Below, in pieces: positions 1-9,859 of a DNA stretch of 63,846 nucleotides. Positions within the stretch are counted from its first letter, which is position 1, and the number at the start of each line of letters is the position of its first letter. A program made the position numbers and the translations under genes. This DNA is from an uncultured Francisellaceae bacterium (GTDB taxonomy: Bacteria; Pseudomonadota; Gammaproteobacteria; UBA6186; Azoamicaceae). The notes beneath the pieces are model-generated. The model was given only the letters and a program-made list of their open reading frames with translations. It ran no database searches and was not told the DNA's origin. The stretch is taken from contig CAIVQA010000060.1 in NCBI GenBank assembly GCA_903907935.1, forward strand, positions 1-63,846, read 5' to 3'.

Positions 1-50
1 ATTATTAATATAATATACATAATATACATAAAGCTACTAAGGGGTTTTTA

Positions 51-1259
51 ATGAAAAAAACTGTTGCGGTATTTTTTGGGGGCAGATCTCCAGAACACGA
101 CGTTAGTATAGTTACTGGCTTACAGGCATTAAAAGCATTAGACAGTAACAAATTTGAGGCATTTCCAGTGTATATAGCTCCTAATGGAGAATGGCTGGTT
201 GGTGAAGAATTATTAAATACTGCTAATTATATGTTAACTTCGGATCTTATAAGTAATCTGCAATCAGTAACTTTAGATTTAGGTAGTAATAATGTTGGTA
301 GATTATTAGTTAAGAAAAAAGGTTTATTTAGCTCGCTTAAATCTATTAATTTTGATATAGCATTACTAGCGTTACATGGGATCCACGGAGAAGATGGAGA
401 GTTGCCGGCTATTATGGAAATTGCTAATGTTCCATATACTGGTATGAGGCATTTTGGATCTGCGGTACTAATGAATAAACTTGCTACTAAGCAAATCTTA
501 CAAACTGTTAATATTCCAGTTTTACCTTCTACGAGTATTTTTCGACCAGCTAATGGTTTAGTGGTGGAAGATCGGGCTTTACAACAAATTGCTACTAAAA
601 TTACTTTCCCAGCGTGTGTAAAGCCATGTAACCTAGGTAGTAGTATCGGGGTAGCTAAAGTAAATAATATCGAAGAGTTAGCTGCAGTGTTGCCAGAATT
701 ATTTAAATATGATTATTTAGCAATAATAGAGCCGTTTGTAGAAAATTTAGTGGAATATAATATTTCGGTAGGCTATGTTGGTGGTCAATTAGTATCTTCT
801 GCTATCGAACAACCTAAAAATAATAAAGATCTATTAGATTTTAAACAAAAATATGCGTCTGGTGGTAGTTCTGGTAACAAATTAGGTACCAAAACTGGAG
901 GAATGGTTAATATGGGGTTATTGGGGTTAACTAGAGAATTAAATCCAGCTTTAAAAGTAGAACTAGAGAATAATTTACGTACTTGGGCACAAATGGCCTT
1001 TGTTACAGTTTATGGTAGTGGTTTTCCACGGATCGATTTTTTATGTAATAGTAAAACTGGACAATTATGGTTAAACGAAATTAACCCTTGTCCTGGTTCT
1101 TTTGCGTTTTATTTATGGGAAGCAAGTAAAACTAAAGCAATATTATTTACCGAATTGTTAAATATCTTATTAGAAGAAGCTGAAGTTTTACATAAAAAAC
1201 GGCAATTACCGATAGATCCAACGCCGTTGGATGCTAGGTTGTTTTCTAGGAAAAATTAA
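51..1259 (+). CDS. ddl: D-alanine--D-alanine ligase
   Basis: ATP-grasp ligase that joins two D-alanines in the cytoplasm for the peptidoglycan pentapeptide. The N-terminal motif FGGRSPEHDVS (residues 9-19), HGIHGEDGELPA near residue 109 and the C-terminal NEINPCPGS near residue 342 are diagnostic of the Ddl/VanA family. At 402 residues it is somewhat longer than short DdlB forms (about 305) and closer to DdlA-type proteins. An AGGGG ribosome binding site lies about 8 bases before the ATG. It stands alone, followed by two palindromic elements and then convergent minus-strand genes. Its presence implies that this organism still makes peptidoglycan. Family assignment is secure; the DdlA versus VanA-like subclass is not tested. 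Confidence 0.93.
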   Translation: MKKTVAVFFGGRSPEHDVSIVTGLQALKALDSNKFEAFPVYIAPNGEWLVGEELLNTANYMLTSDLISNLQSVTLDLGSNNVGRLLVKKKGLFSSLKSINFDIALLALHGIHGEDGELPAIMEIANVPYTGMRHFGSAVLMNKLATKQILQTVNIPVLPSTSIFRPANGLVVEDRALQQIATKITFPACVKPCNLGSSIGVAKVNNIEELAAVLPELFKYDYLAIIEPFVENLVEYNISVGYVGGQLVSSAIEQPKNNKDLLDFKQKYASGGSSGNKLGTKTGGMVNMGLLGLTRELNPALKVELENNLRTWAQMAFVTVYGSGFPRIDFLCNSKTGQLWLNEINPCPGSFAFYLWEASKTKAILFTELLNILLEEAEVLHKKRQLPIDPTPLDARLFSRKN

Positions 1260-1273
1260 TGTGTTGATCGTAT

Positions 1274-1300
1274 ATGAGTTTTCGGTACTCTAAAACTCAT
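1274..1300. repeat. Minimal remnant of palindromic element family 1
   Basis: A 27-base hairpin made of ATGAGTTTT, then CGGTACTCT, then AAAACTCAT. The left half matches the terminus of the full-length family 1 elements (ATGAGTTTTCGGTACTCTAA), but the whole core is missing. It looks like a deletion derivative, directly abutting a family 3 element. Confidence 0.7.
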
Positions 1301-1302
1301 CA

Positions 1303-1426
1303 AGGAACATGAAAGAAATAAGCTTCCGCATTTTGAAATTGACCAGATTATCTTTTTACGGTATTTCTAGTTTAACTGTCTGGTCAATTTACCATAAATG
1401 CTAAAGCTTATTTCTTTCATGTTCCT
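1303..1426. repeat. Palindromic element, family 3, copy 1
   Basis: A 124-base inverted repeat with perfect 23-base outer arms beginning AGGAACATGAAAGAAATAAG. The core contains TTGAAATTGACCAG and CTGGTCAATTTACCATAAAT, which recur at 33160-33281 and 47565-47761. The outer arms differ from the other two copies but are exactly complementary to each other. It lies in the gap between convergent ddl and the following minus-strand gene, where it could act as a terminator. Confidence 0.85.
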
Positions 1427-1451
1427 AATTGAGATTATAGTTACAATTAAT

Positions 1452-2993
1452 TTACATTTTTTTAAGGTAAGCGGTAGTAGCAGGAGCAGAGGTAGTTGGT
1501 TCTGTTTCAGTTGCTGGTTTCTTAGCTCTATCTTGGATCTTCTTAGCTGCTAATTTTTTTAATTTTTTAAAGGTAGATAGTGGCTTACTCATCACAAGTT
1601 TTTCATAGTCTTTTAAAGCTTTTGCAAATTTTCCATTAGGATCATTTTCTGAAATTGCTTTTGCTCTCCAAGCTGCAAGTGTATCTTTATGTAGTGTTGG
1701 TTTAGAACCCTGTAAAATTGCTAATTCATAAATCCTAAGCGCTACTCTAGGGTTATTTTCATATCCAGAGATTTCTAATCTTTTATCATCAGATCTTTCC
1801 CTCATTCTGGTAGTTTGATCTATCATTGCAGTAATTGCTTGGTCTAGTTTTTCTAGTGTTTTGGGGTCGTTGCCTTTGGTTAAGCTTGATGGAATTTCAA
1901 ATATCATGTTGTTTAAATTATTACTTAAATCTTCTTTTATGATTACTAATTCGTCTCCATTTTTAGTAATAACAGTTCTACCATTAGGATACTCTTTGGA
2001 TGGTTTTTGAACATCTATAGATATTCCATCATATAGTTTTAACATTCTTTTATAGTATTCATTTCGATTTGCAGCAGTATCAGCCAAACCTACTTTACTA
2101 AGTACATCTTTAATCTTTTTTACTCGAGCGGAGTCACTATCTTCTACATTGCCTAATAATGTATCTAAATCTAAACTATCTAAATTAAAACTATCTAAAT
2201 TTAATTGTTCTGGGCTTAATTTTTTTAAATCTGGTATACTGTTTAGACTGGATAATCCTAATTCTTTTAATTCTTCTTTGGGTAAATTACTTAACCCTAA
2301 CTTTCTTAGATCTTCTTCAGGTAATTCTGTAATTTCTTTGCTTAATGCTAAATTTAATCGTTTCATTAGAGATATTTTTAAGTTATTGACTTGATACTTT
2401 CTGAAGTTCCAATAAGTCTCAAAATTCATTTCACTTATTTTTGGATGTACAGTATCTTTGGGAAAATTTGGAAATGCCTTAAAAAAAGCGTTTAATTCAG
2501 ATTTTCTAGTTCTAAGAGGGAAAATAAAGTCACCAGACAATTTACCATCATCTTTTTCATCTGATGATAAGCCAGCTTTTAAAGGGTCAGTTTGTTCTTC
2601 TACGCCAGCTTGTATTTTTTTTGCTGATACTATTACAAGGTTAGGGCTTTCAACAGAGGTTGGTGGTAGTTGATCTTCAATTTTTTTTAGATCAGCTGCT
2701 GGGGTATGATCTTCTTCTTTAACAGTGAAGGCTGGTTTAGCAGTTGGAGCCCCTTTTTCTTTTAGTGCAACTTCTGGGGTATCTTCTTCAACAATTAAGG
2801 TTGGTTTAGCAGGATCCCCTGTAGAAACTCCGGGTGTTTTATCATCAGCAAATACGTCTTCACCGTCTTCTAACGTAACTGTTGGGATAGGAGCAGGAGC
2901 AGCTTCTTGATCTGCCTCTATAACAAGTTTTGGTTTAGGTTTTTTGACATCAATTCCCGAGGTATCTTTTGGTGGTATTGGAGGTTCTGACAT
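1452..2993 (-). CDS. Unrecognised acidic repeat protein
   Basis: A protein of about 513 residues that I do not recognise. The first 140 residues are low-complexity, rich in Pro, Glu and Lys, with spaced imperfect repeats such as KPKLVIEADQEA, KPTLIVEEDTPEVA and KPAFTVKEEDHTPAA. A central part (around residues 225-290) is rich in short leucine motifs (LRKLGLSNLP, LKELGLSSL, LDSFNLDSLDLDTL). The C-terminus is Lys/Ala/Thr-rich. No signal peptide or membrane segment is visible. The ATG at 2993 is preferred over an in-frame GTG nine bases upstream; neither has a clear ribosome binding site. It lies just downstream of the 1,176-residue gene on the same strand, so the two are probably co-transcribed. 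The composition suits a host-directed or structural protein, but this is inference. Confidence 0.75.
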   Translation of the reverse strand: MSEPPIPPKDTSGIDVKKPKPKLVIEADQEAAPAPIPTVTLEDGEDVFADDKTPGVSTGDPAKPTLIVEEDTPEVALKEKGAPTAKPAFTVKEEDHTPAADLKKIEDQLPPTSVESPNLVIVSAKKIQAGVEEQTDPLKAGLSSDEKDDGKLSGDFIFPLRTRKSELNAFFKAFPNFPKDTVHPKISEMNFETYWNFRKYQVNNLKISLMKRLNLALSKEITELPEEDLRKLGLSNLPKEELKELGLSSLNSIPDLKKLSPEQLNLDSFNLDSLDLDTLLGNVEDSDSARVKKIKDVLSKVGLADTAANRNEYYKRMLKLYDGISIDVQKPSKEYPNGRTVITKNGDELVIIKEDLSNNLNNMIFEIPSSLTKGNDPKTLEKLDQAITAMIDQTTRMRERSDDKRLEISGYENNPRVALRIYELAILQGSKPTLHKDTLAAWRAKAISENDPNGKFAKALKDYEKLVMSKPLSTFKKLKKLAAKKIQDRAKKPATETEPTTSAPATTAYLKKM

Positions 2994-3013
2994 AATATTC
3001 ACTATAGATTTTT

Positions 3014-6000
3014 TTAGGGTTTTTTCAATAAAAGATCTATAAATGGCCTATATAGCATTAAACAGTAGTTTAACTTTTTAACAAGCCTTGTAAATATGTC
3101 GCTTTTTCCTCTCTTGGTGCTAGTCTTGGGCTTTCCCAGATACCATAATCTAGATCTACTACGGGTGAGTTTTGAGGGATTTTTTTTAGCCAATAGTTTA
3201 GCATGAAACACATGCTTAGGAGTTTTTGGCAATTCAGAGGTGGAACCTACTAGAGAGCTAAACATAAAGTGTACTGGACCATTAATTTGGACTGGGATTT
3301 TAACTTTATTTGGATTCATTATTACAACATCTATAGGCATGGTTTTAATAAAATTTTCGACTAAAATCTTTTTGGGTGATTTTGATAAACTCTCTATTAT
3401 TTTTTTGGTAACTTCATCTTGAAAGAAACTTATAGAAATTTGGCTAGTACTATTAAGTTTTATAAATTCTTTAATTGGCCTTAATTCTTTTAAAGAAAAT
3501 AATTTTTTTTGTGGATCATCTAAAGCTTTTTGAAAGTACCATAAAGCCATATAAGCTTTATTTAAAAGTGGTGCTCCAAGTTCTGAAAGAATAAATTCTT
3601 TATTACTGTCTTGTAAAATATTAACTAGTTTTTTATGTAAAGCCATAATTATGTTGTTTAGTTTAGATTTTAGATCTGCATCATAAAATTCTATCTTATT
3701 AAGTAAGTCGTAATTTGCGTCTATAGTTGCTAAACTAAACAATAAATCTATTTTATGATGATCGTTAACATCTATTGCTTCGTCATTAATTATATTGATC
3801 AGTTTTTTAGATACATTTATTAATATTGTTTTATTATTTTGATTCAATTTAAATTTAATGCCGCTCGATAAAATTTGTAATAATTGCTGCTTAGTAAATT
3901 TAGCAATATTATCATCAATATTTTTAAATAATTGATCAACTAAACGATCGAAATGTGGAGCGGTGGCAATACTTAAATTACTTAGTTTATATAGTAAATC
4001 AATAATGTTGTTTAATGATGTATTTTGTTGTTGTAAGGTTAAGAGTATATTTTCTAGTAATCGTTCAATATTAGGTAGGTTTTTTTGTATTAAACCTATT
4101 TTAGAATTAGATTCACTTTTAATCATTGAGCTTACTATATATAAAGCTTCACTAAGAAGATCTATAGGGATAAACTTTGGTCCTAATGGTTGTTGATTAC
4201 TATATATTTCCTCCAAGCAATAAAAAATTTTATTAAACGTAAATTGTTGATATCCCGGTTGTAAATTTTGTGCCATACACAATAATTGGCATCGCTTTTG
4301 ATCAAGAAAAAGGTTATATTTTTCTTGATCAAAAGTTGTTTTAACTAATTCTTTAACAGTCTCGGTTTTAACAGTTTTTGCTGTTACGGGAACATCTTTT
4401 GTAGGCTTAGGTTTAGCAACTGTTTTTGCAATTTCAGTGTCGCTAACAGGAACTACTATAGGAGAAGATATTTCTTCTGTAACTGTGGTGCTGCTAGTTG
4501 ATATGTGGTCTGTTATAGGATCGACATGGGTTTTTTCTTCTGTTTTATCTTTAGCTTTAATTGCAACTGCATCTTCTCTACTAATAGTAAACACTTTAGG
4601 AGAAGATATTTCTTCTATTTGTTGGATAAGATCCAGCATTAGAATTTTGTATTTACCAAGTAAATCAGTGGAATCTAAAGTTATTTTGTTTAAAATGGTT
4701 TTTATTTGTTTTATTAATTTTTTGTTTTCTGCAGTTAAATTTGCCGATGGTACTGTAGTAATTTGTTGTAGAATTTCTTCTAATTTTTGATTATAAATAA
4801 AATAAGTTAATCGTATAATAAGTTTATTTTTTGCAAATTCTTCTTTACTATTTACAACTTTTGATAAAAATTGTTCACTTGGAAGCTTATCTCCGGTTGT
4901 ACCAAGTGCTATTATCGCTGAATAATATTCTTTTTTTGTACTATCAGATAACAGTCGAACGTATTTGGTGGCATTATCTGGTTCATTAATTTCAATGTGG
5001 ATACATAATAAATGTTCTATATGTTCTTGGGATAACACTGTTGTTGATTCAGCTATACTTAATAATTTATCTGTAGCTGTTCTTTTAGAAGTTGTATCGA
5101 ATTTACATTCAAGTGTAGCAAGATTAGCAAGTGCATCTAGATTGTCAGGGTTTAGTCGGATAGCATGTTCAAAACATTTTTTTGCTTCATCGATATCTGG
5201 ATCTTTATATTCCCCAAGCAGATATATGCAGCCTAATCTATTACAGGCTTGCGCAGCAAAATATTTAGACTGAAGATCTTCTTCATTTACAGAACTTATA
5301 GTTAGATTGTAACATTCTATAGTTTTAATAATATTTTTTCGCATTCCATATAGGCCTTCTTCATATATCTTACCCATAAGAAATTGAAAATAATTATTCT
5401 TAACGGTTTTTTTTAATGCCAGATTAATATAAATTATAATCTTTTTTGAATCGGAATTTGTAAAACATGATGGCGGTTTATTACGATAACAATCTATTAA
5501 CATTCCGTACAAATGTATTTCCAGTTGTTGTATTTGTTCTGTAATATTTAGTTTTTTAGAATTTACAATACTTAGTAATGTTGTTAATATTTGTTCCATG
5601 TTTTCACATAGATCTTGAGTTGGAGTTTTATTTTTAATATCACGTATAAATAAACTCTGAACCACGGTGCATATAATTGTAAATAAATTTGAATTGTAGT
5701 TTAAGTTATCGATATTATCGGTTATTAGAGCTTTAGAGATTTTTACTAAATCAAGTAGATCATCACATTTTATTTGGCATGTAATTTCCGCTAGAGTAGA
5801 TAATATGCGTAATAATCTTTTTGTTTCTCCATTGCTACTTATTGAAGGAATATGATCTAAACTGTAACGCCACATTATTAAAGCAGCATCCATACAAATA
5901 TCTCTTTTTAATGAAATTACATCTTGAGGTGAGTACCAACTTGGCGTTTCTATAGCTAAAGATTTTAATAGGTGTTCAAACCCTTTATAAATATCTACGC

Positions 6001-6544
6001 CTATATTTTGACTTAAAGGAGAGATAATCATTATATATGATAATCCTAATAGATACTCAACCCTCATTAAATTTATTGTACCTTTTGGATTAAAAATTAT
6101 TTCTTTATGCTCATTTACAAAATCTATTAGCCTCTGATTTTGTTCATTTTCATGATATAATGTTAATATTTTGTCCAACCGAAGATTTAGGTTAATGATA
6201 CATCGTTGTTTTTCTGATAATAGATCTTCTGTATTACTACCTAGACTATCTACAAATGGTTTGAGCAACTTATTTTTAGGACAATCTTTAATCATTATTA
6301 GTAGCAATTGATCTAAAAGATCTATTTTTTTAATTGCAGTATTAAAACGAGCAATCAATTTGTGAATATTACCAATATTACTTTCGATTTCTTCGATTTC
6401 TTCGATTTCTGCTTCGCATATTGATATTTGATCAAAAAGGTTATTTATAGAACGTTGAATATTTTCTGCATGTTGACGCTGTTGATCTGCATCAACAAGT
6501 GCTTTATTGATGGCTTGAGATTTATTAAATTTTTTTCTTTGCAT
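3014..6544 (-). CDS. Large TPR-containing protein of unknown function
   Basis: A 1,176-residue, mostly helical protein. The N-terminus (residues 1-60) is charged and coiled-coil-like with an EIEEIEEIES run. Residues about 370-480 contain tetratricopeptide/Sel1-like helices (for example KKCFEHAIRLNPDNLDALAN). A Pro/Thr/Val/Lys-rich low-complexity linker occupies about residues 670-740. The C-terminus is basic. There is no signal peptide. TPR repeats usually bind partner proteins, and large proteins of this sort are frequent among translocated effectors of intracellular gammaproteobacteria, but no specific homologue is recognised. It is the first gene of a minus-strand pair and is transcribed divergently from recJ. 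Confidence 0.78.
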   Translation of the reverse strand: MQRKKFNKSQAINKALVDADQQRQHAENIQRSINNLFDQISICEAEIEEIEEIESNIGNIHKLIARFNTAIKKIDLLDQLLLIMIKDCPKNKLLKPFVDSLGSNTEDLLSEKQRCIINLNLRLDKILTLYHENEQNQRLIDFVNEHKEIIFNPKGTINLMRVEYLLGLSYIMIISPLSQNIGVDIYKGFEHLLKSLAIETPSWYSPQDVISLKRDICMDAALIMWRYSLDHIPSISSNGETKRLLRILSTLAEITCQIKCDDLLDLVKISKALITDNIDNLNYNSNLFTIICTVVQSLFIRDIKNKTPTQDLCENMEQILTTLLSIVNSKKLNITEQIQQLEIHLYGMLIDCYRNKPPSCFTNSDSKKIIIYINLALKKTVKNNYFQFLMGKIYEEGLYGMRKNIIKTIECYNLTISSVNEEDLQSKYFAAQACNRLGCIYLLGEYKDPDIDEAKKCFEHAIRLNPDNLDALANLATLECKFDTTSKRTATDKLLSIAESTTVLSQEHIEHLLCIHIEINEPDNATKYVRLLSDSTKKEYYSAIIALGTTGDKLPSEQFLSKVVNSKEEFAKNKLIIRLTYFIYNQKLEEILQQITTVPSANLTAENKKLIKQIKTILNKITLDSTDLLGKYKILMLDLIQQIEEISSPKVFTISREDAVAIKAKDKTEEKTHVDPITDHISTSSTTVTEEISSPIVVPVSDTEIAKTVAKPKPTKDVPVTAKTVKTETVKELVKTTFDQEKYNLFLDQKRCQLLCMAQNLQPGYQQFTFNKIFYCLEEIYSNQQPLGPKFIPIDLLSEALYIVSSMIKSESNSKIGLIQKNLPNIERLLENILLTLQQQNTSLNNIIDLLYKLSNLSIATAPHFDRLVDQLFKNIDDNIAKFTKQQLLQILSSGIKFKLNQNNKTILINVSKKLINIINDEAIDVNDHHKIDLLFSLATIDANYDLLNKIEFYDADLKSKLNNIIMALHKKLVNILQDSNKEFILSELGAPLLNKAYMALWYFQKALDDPQKKLFSLKELRPIKEFIKLNSTSQISISFFQDEVTKKIIESLSKSPKKILVENFIKTMPIDVVIMNPNKVKIPVQINGPVHFMFSSLVGSTSELPKTPKHVFHAKLLAKKNPSKLTRSRSRLWYLGKPKTSTKRGKSDIFTRLVKKLNYCLMLYRPFIDLLLKKP

Positions 6545-6599
6545 TTAATGTTCCAATATTATGTTATTGTTATAATTATTTGATTTAATATACTAATCA

Positions 6600-6676
6600 G
6601 AAATAAGAGTATATATACGAATTTATTATTCTAACATATTTAACTTGAAATAATAGTGTATATACTTATTTCGTAC
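6600..6676. promoter_or_regulatory. Imperfect inverted repeat in the divergent promoter gap
   Basis: The 192-base gap between the divergent TPR gene and recJ holds GAAATAAGAGTATATATAC near 6600-6618 and GTATATACTTATTTC near 6662-6676, which are inverted copies, with a further TTTATTATT/AATAATA pair inside. It may be a shared operator or an eroded palindromic element. The AT-rich stretches must include promoters in both directions, but no unambiguous -35/-10 pair can be chosen. Confidence 0.4.
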
Positions 6677-6736
6677 GCTTATTTTTAATAAGCAATCGGT
6701 ATGTTTATTATAAATTTTTTGATAAAAGACACATAA

Positions 6737-8518
6737 ATGACTTACATAACATTACCAGTTCCTAAAATTAAAGCTAGAGAATTAAATCTTAAAGTACATG
6801 ATCTGGCTTTAGCTACAGGACTACATCCGGTTATTGCAAAAATATTAGCTTCACGTCCAATCGAAGAACATAACTTAGAGAATATTATTGAACCAAAAAT
6901 ATCTTTATTAGAACATCCGGAAAAAATGCAGGATGTAAATCGAGCAGCTAAACGTTTAACGACAGCTATTATTAATAAAGAATGCATAGGTATAGAAACC
7001 GATCATGATTGCGATGGGCAAACTAGCCATGCGGTGATCTATCATAATTTAACCAGGCATTTTAAGCATCCTAAAAATTTAATTAAATCGTATATTGGAC
7101 ATAGGTTAACGGAAGGCTATGGTTTATCTGAACCAGTTGTTGAAAGAATTTTAAGAGATCATCCTAGAGCTTCATTAATAATAACTGCAGATAATGGTTC
7201 GTCAGATGAGCCTAGAATAGCCAAATTAAAAGCTTGTGGTATAGATGTAATTATTACTGATCATCATCAAATCCCAAGTACTGGTATTCCCGAAAGCGCA
7301 TATGCTTGGATTAACCCAACCAGAAAAGATTGTAACTATGATCCTTATATAGCAGGGTGCATGGTAGCATGGCTATTGATGGTTGCAACCAGATTAGAAC
7401 TGATCAAAGTAGGGTATTTAGAAAAAAACGCTCCCAAATTACAAGATACTCTTGATTATGTAGCAGTTGGTACAGTTGCCGATTGTGTTAGTTTTGCTAA
7501 AAGTCACATTAATAGAGCAGTGGTACGTTTTGGGTTGCAGTTGATTAACGCTAGAGATAAATGTTGTTGGCAGGCATTAAATAAAATACTTCCTATAGAT
7601 CAGTTGATTGATGCCGAAGATCTTGGTTTTAAGATTGGCCCATTATTAAATAGCGATGGCCGTTTATCTTCCGCTTTTGGATCAGTTAGTTTTTTATTGT
7701 CAGAAAGTGTTTTGGAAGCAGAAAATTGGTTGCAGCATTTACAAGAACAAAATGTGGTACGTCGTAGTATTCAAAAAAAGATTACATTGCAAGGATTAGC
7801 TCAAGCAAAGAGCCAAGCAGATGCTAATCGTTCTTCTATATGTATTTTTTTGCCAGATGGGCATGTAGGGGTGCATGGGATATCTGCCAGTAGAATAAAA
7901 GATCATTTTGGAAGACCAACTGCATTTTTTGCCCCTAAAATAGGTGAAGAGCAATTAATTACTGGCTCATTACGCGGAATAGAGTTTTTTAATGTCCGGG
8001 AAGCTTTACAATATGTAGCGGATCAAGAGTCTAATTTATTGATAGCCTTTGGAGGGCATCGTGGCGCTGGTGGGGTTACTTTAAGAGTTGGAGATTTTAA
8101 TAAATTTGCAGAATTATTTGAAGAAGCAGCCCAAAAACAATTAAATTCCATGAATTTAGGGCCAGTTATTTGGTCGGATGGGATACTTACTGCAGATTTA
8201 ATAAATTTAAAATTTTTTAATGATCTAAAAACCTTAGAGCCATTTGGTAGAGATTTTGAAAGCCCTATTTTCCATAATATAGTAAGAATACATAATATAA
8301 AAATTATAGGTGATGGTACCCATGCTAGGTTAGATTTAGATATTAATGGTAGAATTTTTAAGGCAGTATGGTTTAGTATGAGGTATGGGGTAGAAGAGCC
8401 TTGTTTATTTGCAAAAGACGATGAGGTAGTTTGTGCGTTTAGTTTATGCGAGAATAACTTTAACAATCAAAAAACTTGTGAGTTGCAAATAATTGGGATG
8501 CATGTCAATCGCACATAA
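6737..8518 (+). CDS. recJ: Single-stranded-DNA exonuclease RecJ
   Basis: 5'-3' single-strand exonuclease of recombination and mismatch repair, cytoplasmic. The DHH phosphoesterase motifs are present: DHDCDGQTS (residue about 89, for the usual DYDxDG), ITADNGSSDE (about 153), TDHHQIP (about 174) and VADCVSF (about 250); the DHHA1 region GGHRGAGGV lies near residue 443. At 593 residues it matches the family (E. coli 577). It is followed by prfB and lysS, the standard gammaproteobacterial order. The last codons and the TAA stop lie inside the left arm of a palindromic element. The second residue of the first metal-binding motif is His rather than Tyr, which is unlikely to abolish activity because the Asp residues are kept. 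Confidence 0.95.
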   Translation: MTYITLPVPKIKARELNLKVHDLALATGLHPVIAKILASRPIEEHNLENIIEPKISLLEHPEKMQDVNRAAKRLTTAIINKECIGIETDHDCDGQTSHAVIYHNLTRHFKHPKNLIKSYIGHRLTEGYGLSEPVVERILRDHPRASLIITADNGSSDEPRIAKLKACGIDVIITDHHQIPSTGIPESAYAWINPTRKDCNYDPYIAGCMVAWLLMVATRLELIKVGYLEKNAPKLQDTLDYVAVGTVADCVSFAKSHINRAVVRFGLQLINARDKCCWQALNKILPIDQLIDAEDLGFKIGPLLNSDGRLSSAFGSVSFLLSESVLEAENWLQHLQEQNVVRRSIQKKITLQGLAQAKSQADANRSSICIFLPDGHVGVHGISASRIKDHFGRPTAFFAPKIGEEQLITGSLRGIEFFNVREALQYVADQESNLLIAFGGHRGAGGVTLRVGDFNKFAELFEEAAQKQLNSMNLGPVIWSDGILTADLINLKFFNDLKTLEPFGRDFESPIFHNIVRIHNIKIIGDGTHARLDLDINGRIFKAVWFSMRYGVEEPCLFAKDDEVVCAFSLCENNFNNQKTCELQIIGMHVNRT

Positions 8519-8730
8519 GTTTTCGGTGCTCTAAAAAAATAATGAGCGGTGTTTGAGCCCCATGCTGCTGCTGTTAGCGCTGCTGAACGTAGGGCGAGTT
8601 CAGCGCAAAAATGTCAGGATAGACATTTTTGACGCACGCAGTGGTGCGCCCGAAGGGCAAGCGCCAGGGATGGCGCGAGTCAATTATTTTTTTAGAGTAC
8701 CGAAAACTCAAGTGCGATCAATATACAGGC
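8500..8730. repeat. Palindromic element, family 1 subtype B, with nested insert
   Basis: Inner termini are AAGTTTTCGGTGCTCTAAAA on the left and the complement TTTTAGAGTACCGAAAACT on the right. Outer arms AATCGCACATAAG and CTCAAGTGCGATC are complementary but differ from those of other copies. The subtype B core carries GGTGTTTGAGCCCCATGCTG and AGGGCGAGTTCAGC. Positions 8605-8680 are an extra block, also found at 47598-47670, inserted in the core. The left arm overlaps the end of recJ. Confidence 0.85.
8605..8680. repeat. Nested palindromic insert (family 4), copy 1
   Basis: Contains the hairpin AAAATGTCAGGATAGACATT, followed by a GC-rich part with GCCCGAAGGGC and CGCCAGGGATGGCGCGAG. The same block occurs in reverse orientation at 47598-47670 inside a different element family. 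Compared with the element at 62013-62166, it interrupts the sequence between GTTCAGC and AATTATTTTTTT. It is strikingly GC-rich for this genome. Confidence 0.75.
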
Positions 8731-8738
8731 AATAATAA

Positions 8739-9845
8739 ATGTTAGTAGATTTAAATAATATAAATTTTAATGATTTATTAGATGAAATGTCGATTAAAGA
8801 GGCACAATTGTTGCATCTTATAGATTTTAAAAAAAAATCTTTAGAATTAGAAGAATTAAAATCTAAATTATCTGATCCAAATATATGGGATAACCAAGAA
8901 GAAATTAAAATATTAAGCAAAGAAAAAAGTAAATTAGAACAACAACTGTCCCCAATAGAAAATTTTTCAAAAAAATTATCTGAAACTAAAGAATTATTGT
9001 TGATGGCTAAAAATTTACAAGAAGAACAAGCTATACACGAAATTTGTAACGAAATATTGGAGTTGCAGGTTGTTTTAAATAAATTAGAATTTGAATGTAT
9101 GTTTTCTGGCGAATTAGATCAAAACAATACTTTTTTGGATATTCAATCAGGATCTGGTGGCACCGAAGCTCAAGATTGGGCAGAAATGTTATTACGTATG
9201 TATTTAAGATGGGCAGAATCTAGAAAATTTAAAGCTGAAATTATGGAAGTATCTAATGGCGAAGTAGCTGGTATAAAAAGCGCTACTATTAAAATAATTG
9301 GTAATTATGCTTATGGCTGGTTACGTACGGAAACTGGAGTACATCGTTTAGTACGAAAATCACCATTTGATTCTGGTAATCGCAGGCATACTTCTTTTGC
9401 AGCGGTATTTGTTTACCCGGAAGTAGATGATGATATAAACATTCAGATCAACCCGGCAGATCTTAGGGTGGACACCTATAGAGCAGGTGGTGCTGGCGGG
9501 CAGCATGTTAACCGTACCGATTCTGCGGTTAGAATAACTCATGTGCCGACTGGTATAGTGGTACAGTGCCAGAGCGATAGATCTCAGCATAAAAATAGAT
9601 CTTATGCGATGAAGCAACTAAAATCTAAATTGTATGATCTAAAAATGCAAGAAAAAAATCAGGAAAAACAAAAATTAGAGGATTCCAAAACAGATATTGG
9701 GTGGGGTAATCAAATTAGATCTTATGTTTTAGATCAGTCTCGGATTAAAGATTTGAGAACTAATGTAGAATATTTTAATACCCAAGAAGTATTAGATGGA
9801 TACATAGATCCATTTTTAGAAGCAAATTTAAAAACAAAAAAATAA
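8739..9845 (+). CDS. prfB: Peptide chain release factor 2
   Basis: Class I release factor that recognises UGA and UAA and triggers peptide release on the ribosome. The anticodon-like SPF tripeptide (residue about 208) and the catalytic GGQ in GAGGQHVNR (residue about 252) are both present. At 368 residues it matches full-length RF2. The gene is read in one continuous frame: the usual in-frame UGA with +1 frameshift around codon 25 is absent, the region reading CATCTTATAGAT. RF2 autoregulation by frameshifting is therefore lost in this lineage. The gene lies between a palindromic element and lysS, 14 bases upstream of the latter. Confidence 0.95.
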   Translation: MLVDLNNINFNDLLDEMSIKEAQLLHLIDFKKKSLELEELKSKLSDPNIWDNQEEIKILSKEKSKLEQQLSPIENFSKKLSETKELLLMAKNLQEEQAIHEICNEILELQVVLNKLEFECMFSGELDQNNTFLDIQSGSGGTEAQDWAEMLLRMYLRWAESRKFKAEIMEVSNGEVAGIKSATIKIIGNYAYGWLRTETGVHRLVRKSPFDSGNRRHTSFAAVFVYPEVDDDINIQINPADLRVDTYRAGGAGGQHVNRTDSAVRITHVPTGIVVQCQSDRSQHKNRSYAMKQLKSKLYDLKMQEKNQEKQKLEDSKTDIGWGNQIRSYVLDQSRIKDLRTNVEYFNTQEVLDGYIDPFLEANLKTKK

Positions 9846-9859
9846 GGATTTTATTCATT

